A DNA stretch of 7,981 nucleotides, from NCBI GenBank assembly GCA_016795255.1, contig JAEUIB010000836.1, forward strand, positions 1 to 7,981. Direction: 5' to 3'. Position numbers and translations under genes: made by a program. Source of the stretch: Planctomycetota bacterium. GTDB taxonomy: Bacteria; Planctomycetota; B15-G4; JADJEK01. Positions 1 to 6,600 of the stretch are shown here, piece by piece (the stretch's first letter is position 1; each line of letters begins with the position of its first letter). The notes under the pieces were generated by a model. That model saw nothing but the letters and a program-made list of their open reading frames with translations. It did no database searches and had not been told where the DNA came from.

Positions 1-545
1 ACGTCGACGAACTTGATCGTGTGCTTGTCGCAATCGTACTCGACGACGTTGACGGCCACCTCTTCGCTCGGGCGGAACGGTTGCGTGATCAGGCGTTCGG
101 TCTTCGCCGAGAACAGCAGTTCCTTCAGTCGCTCGCGCCGATCGGCGAGGCCGGGCGCGACGAACTGCTGCACGAGCACCATGCCGACCCCGAGCACGAG
201 CGCGAACACGAACATCGGCATCAGGATGCGGAACGCCGAGCGCCCGGCGGCGATCATCGGCACAAACTCGTTCGTGCGACGCAGACGCGTGATCGCGAAG
301 ATCGCGGCCATCACCGTCACGAACGGCGCGACCTGCAAGAAGATGAACGGCGCCATCAGCCCGTAGTACTCGAGCGTCGTGCGGCCGACCGAGTAGCCGA
401 GCTTCGCGACCTTGTCCGCGCGGCCGATCAACTCCTCGGTCTTCGCGAACAGGTCGATCAGCACGAACATCGAGACGAAGAACGACAGGCAGACGCCGTA
501 CGACGACAGGAAGCAACTGGAGACGTAGCGGTCGAGCTTCTTCAC
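1..545 (-). CDS. LptF/LptG (YjgP/YjgQ) family permease, second gene of pair, 3' end outside window
   Basis: This is a partial gene: the N-terminal 181 residues are visible and the C-terminus lies beyond the left edge. The family forms the inner-membrane half of the LptB2FG transporter, which extracts lipopolysaccharide and passes it to the periplasmic bridge. The protein begins KKLDRYV, the usual short cytoplasmic start before TM1 (about residues 10-34). TM2 (about 60-86) is followed by the conserved cytoplasmic turn NEFVPMIAAGRS (92-103), then TM3 (about 107-130) and the start of the periplasmic domain (FVAPGLADRRERLKELLF onward). The start is GTG at 543-545, chosen because GGAGG lies 10 bases upstream and the protein then begins at the normal family position. 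It starts 7 bases after the stop of the preceding permease, so the two are almost certainly co-transcribed. As the second gene of the pair it is probably the LptG equivalent, but F and G cannot be told apart with certainty here. Confidence 0.92.
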   Translation of the reverse strand, partial: MKKLDRYVSSCFLSSYGVCLSFFVSMFVLIDLFAKTEELIGRADKVAKLGYSVGRTTLEYYGLMAPFIFLQVAPFVTVMAAIFAITRLRRTNEFVPMIAAGRSAFRILMPMFVFALVLGVGMVLVQQFVAPGLADRRERLKELLFSAKTERLITQPFRPSEEVAVNVVEYDCDKHTIKFVD

Positions 546-552
546 CGGCCCG

Positions 553-1647
553 CTACCTCCGACACACGGTGTAGCTGAGCCCGAGGCCGAGCGCGGCGAG
601 GATCCCGGAGCCCAGCCAGACCGCGAGCGCCGGTGGCAGCTTCGCCTCGTCGGACAGCACGTCGCCGAGCAGGAACAGCGGGTAGTAGCCGAGGATCGCG
701 ATCATGAACGCGATCATGAACGCGACCATGCGATTGCCGTGGCGGAAGATGATCGCGAGCGGCACGCCGAGCAGCACGAACAGCACGCACGAGAACGCGC
801 CGGCGATGCGCTTCTGGAACTCGGTGCGGTATTGCCGGGGCCGGCGCGCTCCGTCGTAGCGGCGCGCGGCGGCGGCTTGCAGATCGACCAGCGTGTGCTC
901 GCTGAGCTTCTTCTCGCCGACCTCGTCACCGGCCGAGATCGCGTAGTTGTCGACGTGCTCGACGACGCTGTCCGCGCCGACCGCACCGCCGTAGAGGTTC
1001 TTCAGGTTCCACGCTTCCATCAGCACCAGGTTCTGGCGCTCGTCGAAGCGGAACCTCGCACGCTCGGCGAAGATCTCGAGGTCGAGGCGCGGCGACGTGT
1101 CGCCGCTCTTCTTGTACTTCTTGTAGCGGAGATCCAGGAAGTAGCCGTCCTCGGTGACCGTGCGCCACAGCACCGACGACCGGTCGTCGCCGAGGTCGAG
1201 GTAGTTGTCCCCGCGCTCGATCTTGGTCTTCAGGATGTCCATCAAGCCGGCGCGGATGATCTCGCGCTTGCTCGCCGAGATCCCCGGCGCGATGCGGTCG
1301 TTGACGACGAGGACCACCGCCGCCGAGCAGATCCCGAACAGCAGCGCCGGTGCGTACGCCGTGTACAGGTGGACGCCGGCCGCCCGCATCGAGTTGATCT
1401 CGTTCTCGGCCGCCGCCCGCCCGTACGTCATGACGACCGCGATCAGCGCGGTCATCGGCAGCGTCTTGTCGAGGTTCGTCGCGACGAAGAAGCCGACGCC
1501 ACGCAAGAACGTGTACAGCGTCAGGACCTCCATCTTGTGGAGGATCGTCAGGGCTCCGCCGACCAGGAAGATCCCGCTCATGACGGCGAACGTGATCGCG
1601 GCGTTCAAGAGCAGTTCGCGGAGCAAGTAACGCTGGAACAGGGGCAA
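553..1647 (-). CDS. LptF/LptG (YjgP/YjgQ) family permease, first gene of pair (LptF-like)
   Basis: A complete inner-membrane permease of 364 residues, normal for the family, and the likely partner of the downstream gene in an LptB2FG-type LPS export complex. From the TTG start, TM1 is about residues 12-35, TM2 about 45-72, the conserved cytoplasmic segment ENEINSMRAAGV 81-92, and TM3 about 93-117. A periplasmic beta-rich domain follows (about 118-277), then three C-terminal helices (about 280-300, 307-328, 339-361) containing LGVPLAIIFRHGNR, the typical LptF/G helix-4/5 loop. The start is uncertain. The frame stays open to a GTG at 1774-1776, but those 43 extra residues are Arg/Glu-rich, lie across a strong hairpin and a -10-like box, and precede the usual family start (LPLFQRYLLREL). 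I therefore prefer TTG at 1645-1647, although its Shine-Dalgarno (GGGACGG region) is weak. It precedes the other permease as lptF precedes lptG in many bacteria. Confidence 0.9.
   Translation of the reverse strand: MPLFQRYLLRELLLNAAITFAVMSGIFLVGGALTILHKMEVLTLYTFLRGVGFFVATNLDKTLPMTALIAVVMTYGRAAAENEINSMRAAGVHLYTAYAPALLFGICSAAVVLVVNDRIAPGISASKREIIRAGLMDILKTKIERGDNYLDLGDDRSSVLWRTVTEDGYFLDLRYKKYKKSGDTSPRLDLEIFAERARFRFDERQNLVLMEAWNLKNLYGGAVGADSVVEHVDNYAISAGDEVGEKKLSEHTLVDLQAAAARRYDGARRPRQYRTEFQKRIAGAFSCVLFVLLGVPLAIIFRHGNRMVAFMIAFMIAILGYYPLFLLGDVLSDEAKLPPALAVWLGSGILAALGLGLSYTVCRR
556..560 (-). promoter_or_regulatory. Shine-Dalgarno (GGAGG) of the second permease gene
   Basis: GGAGG on the minus strand sits 10 bases before the GTG at 543-545. 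It overlaps the last codons and lies just ahead of the stop (553-555) of the upstream permease gene. This decides the GTG start and suggests that translation of the two permeases is coupled, as expected for subunits of one complex. Confidence 0.7.
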
Positions 1648-1684
1648 CGGCAGCCGTCCCGCTTCAGGACGAGGAAGGCCGCGG

Positions 1685-1690
1685 ATTCTA
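1685..1690 (-). promoter_or_regulatory. Candidate -10 box (TAGAAT) for the permease operon
   Basis: TAGAAT on the minus strand is close to the sigma-70 consensus TATAAT. It lies about 37 bases before the preferred TTG start at 1647, giving a leader of roughly 30 bases. No good TTGACA-like -35 is present; instead a direct repeat occupies that region. The box lies inside the longer reading frame from GTG 1776, so if it is used, the shorter LptF-like protein is the real product. This rests on pattern alone. Confidence 0.4.
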
Positions 1691-1698
1691 GCGACGTC

Positions 1699-1716
1699 CG
1701 GATGAGGAACGGATGA
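1699..1716. repeat. Direct repeat CGGATGA x2, 11-bp period, operator-like
   Basis: CGGATGA occurs at 1699-1705 and again at 1710-1716, one helical turn apart (11 bp start to start). On the minus strand it reads TCATCCG twice. It begins 8 bp upstream of the TAGAAT box and covers the -35 zone of the presumed permease promoter. Direct repeats with an 11-bp period in that position are typical of activator or response-regulator sites (the PhoB box is an example of the geometry). No particular regulator can be named. Confidence 0.35.
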
Positions 1717-1747
1717 ACGACTTTCGCGACGTTCGCGTTCGACGAAG

Positions 1748-1783
1748 CCGGCCCGTGCTTCGTCGCAACGAAGCACGGGCCGG
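1748..1783 (-). terminator. Perfect 16-bp hairpin with 4-base loop, likely end of the peptidase transcript
   Basis: The arms at 1748-1763 and 1768-1783 are exact reverse complements (16 of 16 pairs), with a four-base loop at 1764-1767. In minus-strand RNA the loop reads UGCG, a member of the stable UNCG tetraloop class, though closed by U-A rather than C-G. The hairpin begins 47 bases after the peptidase stop (1831) and precedes the permease promoter, where a terminator would be expected. No U-tract follows on either strand, so it may be a non-canonical terminator or an mRNA 3'-end stabiliser rather than a classical intrinsic terminator. Confidence 0.6.
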
Positions 1784-1830
1784 TTCGCGCGGGCGCCTGC
1801 GGGCGACGCCGCGACGTCACGTCGCTCGCG

Positions 1831-4026
1831 TCACGCGTCCAGGACGAGCTGGTAGCCGCCCGTCTGGAAGTTCGTCGCCGACACCGTGACCATGTAGAGC
1901 TCGGTCGGCGGCAGCAGCGTCTTGATCCCCGACTGCGTGACCTTCTTCGCTCCGCCGGCGACCTTCTTCGGCTGCGTGAACGTCGCGAACGGATCGAACG
2001 CCGGGTTGACGCCGATCAGCGCGAAGTTCGGGTTCACGAACGACTTCTTCGTCGCCGTCACGCCGATCTTCATCGTGCGGCCGGGCTGGCAGCGGAAGAA
2101 GTAGACGTGCTGGTCCCCGGGCGTGAGGAACTGCGAGCGGTAGATCATCTTGCGGCCCGGGAACACTTCGAGGTCGACGGCGAGGCTGTTGAAGCTGTTC
2201 GGATCGCCGATGATCCCGCGCGCCGTGGCCGCCCCGATGATCGCACCGACCGCCTTGCTGTCGGCGACCGGCGCGGCCTTCAAGATGCCGTTCACGCACG
2301 CGAAGTAGAAATCCTCGGTCGAGTTCAACGCTTCGGCGAACGAGTTGATCTGCGCGTACGCCGGGTCGACCTGCGACTCGGTCGCGGGCGTGAACGGCAG
2401 ACCCGCGAAGATCAGTCGCTTCGCCTTCAGCACGCCGATCGCCGCACGCAGGTCGAGCATGAACGCCGCGGCGATCTCGCCGTTGCGATGCTCTTCGGGG
2501 AAGCCCGACTGCGTCAGCGTCATCGAGTCGATCGTCGTCTCGGGGAAGCGGTCGTCGTCCTGCAGGTCACGGCTGAAGTCCTGGCCGAACGACGGCGTGA
2601 ACACCTGCTTCATCACGCGACCGATGACGTGGTCGTTGTGGTGGAACATCGCGTACGCGTCGGCGATGCCTTCGTTGAAGCCGCGCGCCGGGTGGTCCTT
2701 CGCTCCGAAGAAGTTCAACTGCTCGAAGCTGAGCCACGCGTGCGTGTACTCGTGACCGATCACGGCGATGTCGCGACCGACGTCGCCCTGCGCTCCGAAG
2801 CCGTTGACGTCCTGGATGAGGATGAAGCCGCTCGTGTGCGACGGATTCGTCAGCGGGAACGGATCGGGCGTGAAGAACGCGTTCGGCGAGTTGGCGGCGA
2901 CGTTCGTGACGACCGGCATCGAGAACGCCGAGTCGATCGTCACTTGCAGGTCCTTCTGCAGCTTGTTGGCGAACGCCGTGATGTGGAAGTACGTGTTCGC
3001 CTGGTCGAACTTGTTCGCGTCGAAGCCGAGCGGATCGAACGAGAAGTTGCCGCTCACCGACTGCGCGTTCTGGTTGTTCGCGTCCCACGAATCCATGAAC
3101 GACCCGACGAGCAGCCCGAACCCGAGGTTGACCGGCGCGGGGATGTTCTGCGCGAGGTCGGTCAGCTTGACCTTCGACGACTTGCTCGCCAGGGCGGCGT
3201 TGACGTTCTTGAACGCGCGCGCCTTGCCCTTCGTGGTCTGGAACAGGACCTTCTGGCCGAAGAACGGGTAGTGACCCTGGCCGGCGTCGACGCGCTCGTG
3301 GATCCGCACCACGCTGCCGTCGCGCGCGTCGATGAAGACCGACTTCCCGTCGTAGCCGTCCCCCATCGCCGACCGCACTTCGACTTGCCAGGTCGGCACG
3401 AGCCCGCCCGGCGCCGGGACGTACCGCCGCTGCGCGACGGCGACCGCCCATTCGACGGCGGGCAAGCCGTGGCGCCCGCGATCCGCGGTCGCCGCCGCCT
3501 TGCCGAGCTCGACCGCCGACGCTTCCGCGAGGTCGAACGCGCCGAGCGACCGCGCGACCTCCGGCAGGTCGAAGCGCGCGCCGACCAGGTCGTCCCCGTC
3601 GAACATCAGGATGCCGCGCGCGTCCGAAATCTCGACGCCACCGAGCGCGAATGACAGGTGTTCGCGGTCACCGATCGAGCGCGAGGCGACCTCGAGCGCG
3701 TCGTCGAATCCAAAGACCGGACCATGTTCGGCGAGCAGACGGTCGGCGGTCTCGAATCGGGATCCCAACCAAATCCGGCCGCCCGAGAGCACGCCGATCC
3801 GGTCCTCACGGGTGCCGAGTTGCCCCTCGAACGCCCGATCGGCCGTCGCGTTGAACGCCGCCAGCCGAGCCGAGACGGCCGGCGACAGGGTGCGTCCAGT
3901 ACGCGTCCCGACGTCGACCGCGCGCCCCTCGACGACGGGGACCGAACGCGGACGCTGCGGCTCGGCGGCGCCCGCCGCCGCGACGACCGAAAGATACAAC
4001 CACATTCCAACGAACGCTTTACGCAT
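1831..4026 (-). CDS. Secreted zinc metallopeptidase, M36 fungalysin / thermolysin-like, with FTP propeptide
   Basis: A 731-residue exported protease precursor. Residues 1-21 are a signal peptide: MRK, a hydrophobic core (AFVGMWLYLSVVAAAG), then cleavage near AGA-AEP. Residues about 65-245 look like an FTP propeptide followed by a PepSY-like inhibitory segment (WQVEVRSAM...VFIDARDGSVV), which normally keep the enzyme inactive until autocleavage. The catalytic domain carries HEYTH (425-429: two zinc-ligand His and the catalytic Glu), the third-ligand motif NEGIAD (Glu452, 23 residues after the second His), and HRNGEIAAAFMLDLR (513-527), resembling the M36 motif containing H-x-x-G-E. The last ~110 residues are beta-rich (FPGRKMIYRSQFLTPGDQHV onward), like a pre-peptidase C-terminal domain. 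The ATG at 4024-4026 is chosen because GGAGGAG precedes it and a signal peptide follows; the frame stays open to 4209 but that stretch is not protein-like. Active site intact. Substrate unknown. It is monocistronic by position. Confidence 0.9.
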   Translation of the reverse strand: MRKAFVGMWLYLSVVAAAGAAEPQRPRSVPVVEGRAVDVGTRTGRTLSPAVSARLAAFNATADRAFEGQLGTREDRIGVLSGGRIWLGSRFETADRLLAEHGPVFGFDDALEVASRSIGDREHLSFALGGVEISDARGILMFDGDDLVGARFDLPEVARSLGAFDLAEASAVELGKAAATADRGRHGLPAVEWAVAVAQRRYVPAPGGLVPTWQVEVRSAMGDGYDGKSVFIDARDGSVVRIHERVDAGQGHYPFFGQKVLFQTTKGKARAFKNVNAALASKSSKVKLTDLAQNIPAPVNLGFGLLVGSFMDSWDANNQNAQSVSGNFSFDPLGFDANKFDQANTYFHITAFANKLQKDLQVTIDSAFSMPVVTNVAANSPNAFFTPDPFPLTNPSHTSGFILIQDVNGFGAQGDVGRDIAVIGHEYTHAWLSFEQLNFFGAKDHPARGFNEGIADAYAMFHHNDHVIGRVMKQVFTPSFGQDFSRDLQDDDRFPETTIDSMTLTQSGFPEEHRNGEIAAAFMLDLRAAIGVLKAKRLIFAGLPFTPATESQVDPAYAQINSFAEALNSTEDFYFACVNGILKAAPVADSKAVGAIIGAATARGIIGDPNSFNSLAVDLEVFPGRKMIYRSQFLTPGDQHVYFFRCQPGRTMKIGVTATKKSFVNPNFALIGVNPAFDPFATFTQPKKVAGGAKKVTQSGIKTLLPPTELYMVTVSATNFQTGGYQLVLDA

Positions 4027-4029
4027 GAA

Positions 4030-4036
4030 CTCCTCC
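4030..4036 (-). promoter_or_regulatory. Strong Shine-Dalgarno (GGAGGAG) of the peptidase gene
   Basis: GGAGGAG on the minus strand ends 3 bases before ATG 4026 (5 bases from the GGAGG core). It decides between this start, which is followed directly by a signal peptide, and the in-frame upstream ATGs at 4041 and 4209, which would bury the signal peptide. Confidence 0.75.
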
Positions 4037-4495
4037 GACATCGACGACGATGGGACCGCGCGAGCGCGGCACTCCGTGGATGGACAGATTCTCAGGGGAT
4101 CCCGAACTCCGACCGCAGGTGGATTCCTCCCGACGTTCGGGAAGTTCGAGGTTAACCGACACGGCCCACGATTTCCGCCGGGCACGTCCGTGACGGCCCG
4201 GCCATTCACGGGGATTGCATCCGAGGTTCATCACCATCGCGTAGACCCCGTGGACCATGTGGCTTCCTCGTGCGAAGCTGGACGGCACGCGCCGCGTATT
4301 CGAGTCACCACGAACTTGAATCGCGGACCACGGGTTGGACGGCGGAATCGAGTTTTTCGCGAACTAGGAGCCCCGATGCACCCTCAAAGGCCCGTGCGCC
4401 GCCGAGACATCGGACCGGCGCGAGGAAGAAGCAACCGATTCCAAAGCTCCGACTTTCGCGGAGAGCGTGGGCCAGCCCCATGCCCTCGACTCGAA

Positions 4496-4513
4496 CGCAT
4501 TGCCCGCATTGCC
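4496..4513. repeat. Tandem 9-bp duplication (CGCATTGCC x2)
   Basis: CGCATTGCC at 4496-4504 is immediately repeated at 4505-4513. It lies in the intergenic region and in no convincing gene. It could be a slippage product; nothing points to a function. Confidence 0.6.
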
Positions 4514-4674
4514 TGGATGTGGACGATCGCGAGCGGACTCGACCGAACACGCTCCGACGTCGCGGTGACCATCACCCTGGATGCCCCCCTTCTCCCCCCG
4601 AGAACTGCGACGTCGGGGCACCTATTCTCGCTCGGCGCGAACTGCACGGCGTCGCGAGCGAACGGGGCGCCGCG

Positions 4675-4878
4675 ATGAGCGCCCACCGTTCCTACGGCGT
4701 CTCGGTCACTCAGAAATCCTGGACCGAAGTCTGCCTCGTGCTGCTCGCCTTCGCGTTGGTGCTGGGCGTGATCGGCCTCGCCGCGTTCGACGGCAACTTC
4801 GTCGGCGGCAAGGAAGCGATCGCGAAAGAAGTCGACTCGACGACCATCCGGGCCGACGCGTCGACGTCACCCCCCTGA
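4675..4878 (+). CDS. Small single-pass membrane protein, 67 residues, function unknown
   Basis: I do not recognise this protein. It has a short polar N-terminus (MSAHRSYGVSVTQKS, 1-15), one strongly hydrophobic helix (about 18-37, with VCLVLLAFALVLGVIGLAAF), then FDGNFVGGKEAIAKE and an acidic/Thr-Ser tail ending in SPP. The hydrophobic segment could be an uncleaved membrane anchor, or less likely a signal peptide; there is no lipobox Cys. Support for coding is strong third-position G+C (close to 90%), like the large genes here and unlike the DNA just upstream, plus a sensible membrane-protein layout. The ATG has only a weak purine stretch upstream (ACGGGGCG). The frame stays open far upstream, but that part is not protein-like. 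It points towards the sulfatase-fold gene, with 11 bases between the two stops, and is divergent from the peptidase. It may be transcribed alone. Confidence 0.6.
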   Translation: MSAHRSYGVSVTQKSWTEVCLVLLAFALVLGVIGLAAFDGNFVGGKEAIAKEVDSTTIRADASTSPP

Positions 4879-4900
4879 CCGCGACTCGATCAGCGGTCGG
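4875..4900 (+). terminator. Weak hairpin at the convergent gene ends
   Basis: CTGACCGC (4875-4882) can pair with GCGGTCGG (4893-4900), seven Watson-Crick pairs plus one G-U, around a 10-base loop. It spans the stop codons of the small membrane protein gene and the sulfatase-fold gene. On the plus strand a pyrimidine-rich run starts at 4911, but this mainly reflects the Lys codons of the sulfatase tail on the other strand. It is a plausible but unproven terminator for the small gene. Confidence 0.25.
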
Positions 4901-6506
4901 CGGCCGCCGGCTTCTTCTTCTTGGACTTCTTCTTCGCCTCGGTGTCGCCGACGTAGCCGAGCTGCGACAGCGCCGACTCGTCGTCGTTCGACCCGTCGAG
5001 CTCGGCGCCGAACTGAGCGCCGATCGCTTCGCTTTCCGTTCGCGTCGCCGCGAGGAACGCGCGCATGCGCTGGTCGATGTCGGCGTGGGCCGCACGAACG
5101 TCGACCGCTTCGTGTGGATCGGACCCGATGTCGTAGAGCCGATCGCCGAAGAGGTCGCCTTCCTCCTTCACCGTGCGTTCGATGAAGCGCCAATTGCGGA
5201 AGGTCACACCGTCTTCCGGGTACTTCGTCCCGAACGTGCATGCCGGCAGGTCCGGAAGATCTTCACCGGCCAGCAGCGGCATCAGCGACCGGCCCTGCGC
5301 GATCGACGGCGTGGGCACGCCGAGCACGTCGAGGATCGTCGGCATCACGTCGATGCCGCGGACGACCTCGGGGCTGCGCGCCGGCTGGCCTGCTCGCTTG
5401 CCGCCCGGTAGCCGCACGAGCAGAGGGACCCGACTCTCGGCGCGGCTCGTCCGCGTGTGGCCGATCGTCGAGTGCTCCATGAACTGCTCGCCGTGATCCG
5501 ACAGGAAGATCACGATCGCGTCGTCGTAGCGGCCGATGCTCTTCAGGAACTCGAAGAAGTCCGCGACCGCCGTGTCGGCCGCGCGCAGTTCCGCGGCGTA
5601 CAGAGCGCGCAGCCACGCGAGTTCGTCGGGGAACTGGGGCGACGCTTTCCACAGTTGATGGAAGCGCTCGCTCGACGGCGCCTTCCCGCGCATCCACGTC
5701 CGGTAGCGCTCGTCGAAGTCGCGCGTCCGCCCGAGATCGACGGTGTGGTACGCGACCTTGACCTCGCCGAGCGGGAACTCGTCGAGCGAGCCGCCGGCCG
5801 CGACGCGCGCGTCCATCGCGTCCCCCGCGTCCAACGACGGCGCCGCGTAGCCCGCGGGCGGCTGCGGCAGCGTGGCCGGCCGGTACGGACGATGCGGGTC
5901 GAACCCGTGCACGAACGTCAGCACGCGCTCGGAGCGGTCGATCGACGCCAGCCACTTCTTCGCCGGAGCGATCGACTCGTCGAGCAGGCGCGTCTTCTTG
6001 CCGACCTTGAACTCCTCGAATCCCTGATCGAGGCCGTAGCTCTCCGCGAGGTAGCCGCCCGCCGTGAACGCGCCGGTGCGATAGCCGAGCCCGCGCAGGA
6101 TCTCCGCCAGCGTGACGAGGCGGTCGTCGGCCTTGGCATCGTCGTCCTCGACGGCGTGCGCCGGCGGATAGAGGCCGGTGAAGATCGACGAGAACGACGG
6201 CAGCGTCCAGCACGCGGCGGGGACGGCTTCGTCGAACACCGTGCATTCGGCGGCGAAGCGGTCGAGCGTCGGCGAGTTCGCCGGGTCCCCGCCGTAGATG
6301 CCGAGCGCGTCGGCGCGCAGCGTGTCGATCGCGACGATGAAGACGTCGTGCGCCGGGGTCTCGTGCGTGAACCGATGCCACAGTCGCGAGGCCTTGCCTT
6401 CGGCCGTGTATTGGAGCGGCTCGTTGCGGGCGAGGAACCACGAGCCGACCAGGGTCGCGCCCAGGGCGGTCGTCGCGGCGACGAGGATCCAGCGAACGAT
6501 GGACAT
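4890..6506 (-). CDS. Membrane-anchored sulfatase-fold (alkaline phosphatase superfamily) protein, Thr at nucleophile position
   Basis: A 538-residue protein of the sulfatase-like family. An N-terminal helix (about residues 6-24) should anchor it with the catalytic domain outside the cytoplasm. Visible fold motifs are AIDTLRADALGIYG (59-72, metal-binding Asp61), PAACWTLPSFSSIFTGLYP (96-114, nucleophile loop), SDHGEQFMEHSTIGH (336-350, Asp337/His338 metal ligands, His350), RVPLLVRLPGG (359-369) and the C-terminal ESALSQLGYVG (510-520). Classical sulfatases have C/S-x-P-x-R, with the Cys or Ser converted to formylglycine. Aligning on Pro103-Ser104 puts Thr101 at that site and Phe105 in place of Arg. 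Sulfatase activity is therefore doubtful; a phosphatase, phosphodiesterase or phosphotransferase using Thr is possible. The tail (524-538) is Lys-rich. The ATG at 6506 has no Shine-Dalgarno but a TAGCAT box 8 bases upstream, suggesting a leaderless mRNA. Fold confident, substrate unknown. Confidence 0.9.
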   Translation of the reverse strand: MSIVRWILVAATTALGATLVGSWFLARNEPLQYTAEGKASRLWHRFTHETPAHDVFIVAIDTLRADALGIYGGDPANSPTLDRFAAECTVFDEAVPAACWTLPSFSSIFTGLYPPAHAVEDDDAKADDRLVTLAEILRGLGYRTGAFTAGGYLAESYGLDQGFEEFKVGKKTRLLDESIAPAKKWLASIDRSERVLTFVHGFDPHRPYRPATLPQPPAGYAAPSLDAGDAMDARVAAGGSLDEFPLGEVKVAYHTVDLGRTRDFDERYRTWMRGKAPSSERFHQLWKASPQFPDELAWLRALYAAELRAADTAVADFFEFLKSIGRYDDAIVIFLSDHGEQFMEHSTIGHTRTSRAESRVPLLVRLPGGKRAGQPARSPEVVRGIDVMPTILDVLGVPTPSIAQGRSLMPLLAGEDLPDLPACTFGTKYPEDGVTFRNWRFIERTVKEEGDLFGDRLYDIGSDPHEAVDVRAAHADIDQRMRAFLAATRTESEAIGAQFGAELDGSNDDESALSQLGYVGDTEAKKKSKKKKPAAADR

Positions 6507-6514
6507 GCGGCGGG

Positions 6515-6520
6515 ATGCTA
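6515..6520 (-). promoter_or_regulatory. Candidate leaderless -10 box (TAGCAT) of the sulfatase-fold gene
   Basis: TAGCAT on the minus strand fits TANNNT and ends 8 bases before ATG 6506, with CCCGCCGC between. That spacing would start the transcript at or within a base or two of the start codon. The absence of a Shine-Dalgarno fits this. I see no -35 match. Confidence 0.45.
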
Positions 6521-6588
6521 CCAGTCGGTCGCGCGAGTCCGGCCTCCGCGGAGCGGCCGTCCACGACGCGCGTACCGCGCGGGCTTGC

Positions 6589-6594
6589 TATGGT
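6589..6594 (+). promoter_or_regulatory. Candidate leaderless -10 box (TATGGT) of mutY
   Basis: TATGGT fits TANNNT and is followed by CCCGCC and then the GTG start at 6601, a gap of 6 bases. This is the usual geometry for leaderless transcripts, where transcription starts on the first base of the start codon. No Shine-Dalgarno or -35 is seen. The divergent gene has nearly the same arrangement. Confidence 0.45.
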
Positions 6595-6600
6595 CCCGCC

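Larger units (their letters stand above)
4027..4674. other. 648-bp intergenic region with no convincing gene
   Basis: This stretch separates the minus-strand peptidase start from the plus-strand 67-residue gene. Third-position G+C bias is weaker than in the neighbouring genes in every open frame I examined, and the open frames give Arg/Pro/Ser-rich, non-protein-like translations. It should hold the promoters of both flanking genes. Weak candidates are TAACCT on the minus strand (4149-4154) and TATTCT on the plus strand (4623-4628), neither with a clear -35. A plus-strand frame at 4376-4678 has AGGAG at 4366-4370, ATG at 4376 and a stop overlapping the next gene's ATG, but its composition argues against coding (see findings). 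A small inverted repeat lies at 4056-4069. I see no tRNA, rRNA or riboswitch. Confidence 0.6.

Noticed and set aside
21..578. A plus-strand open frame antisense to the partial permease
   Set aside because: Arg/His/Glu-rich shadow; the minus strand encodes the LptF/G N-terminus with conserved NEFVPMIAAGRS.
739..1716. A 325-codon plus-strand open frame antisense to the first permease
   Set aside because: Low-complexity Arg/Val/Asp translation; the minus strand encodes clear membrane helices and family motifs.
2107..3654. A 515-codon plus-strand open frame antisense to the peptidase
   Set aside because: The translation is Arg/Asp/Val-rich with no recognisable fold, and the opposite strand has intact catalytic motifs.
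4056..4069. Inverted repeat CCGCG...CGCGG in the peptidase leader
   Set aside because: Five-base G/C-only arms are common by chance in this composition.
4027..4209. N-terminal extension of the peptidase to ATG 4209
   Set aside because: It would place 61 non-protein-like residues before a normal signal peptide, and a strong GGAGGAG sits just before ATG 4026.
6298..6600. N-terminal extension of MutY
   Set aside because: It overlaps the sulfatase-fold gene on the other strand, is Arg/Ser-rich, and MutY homology begins only after GTG 6601.
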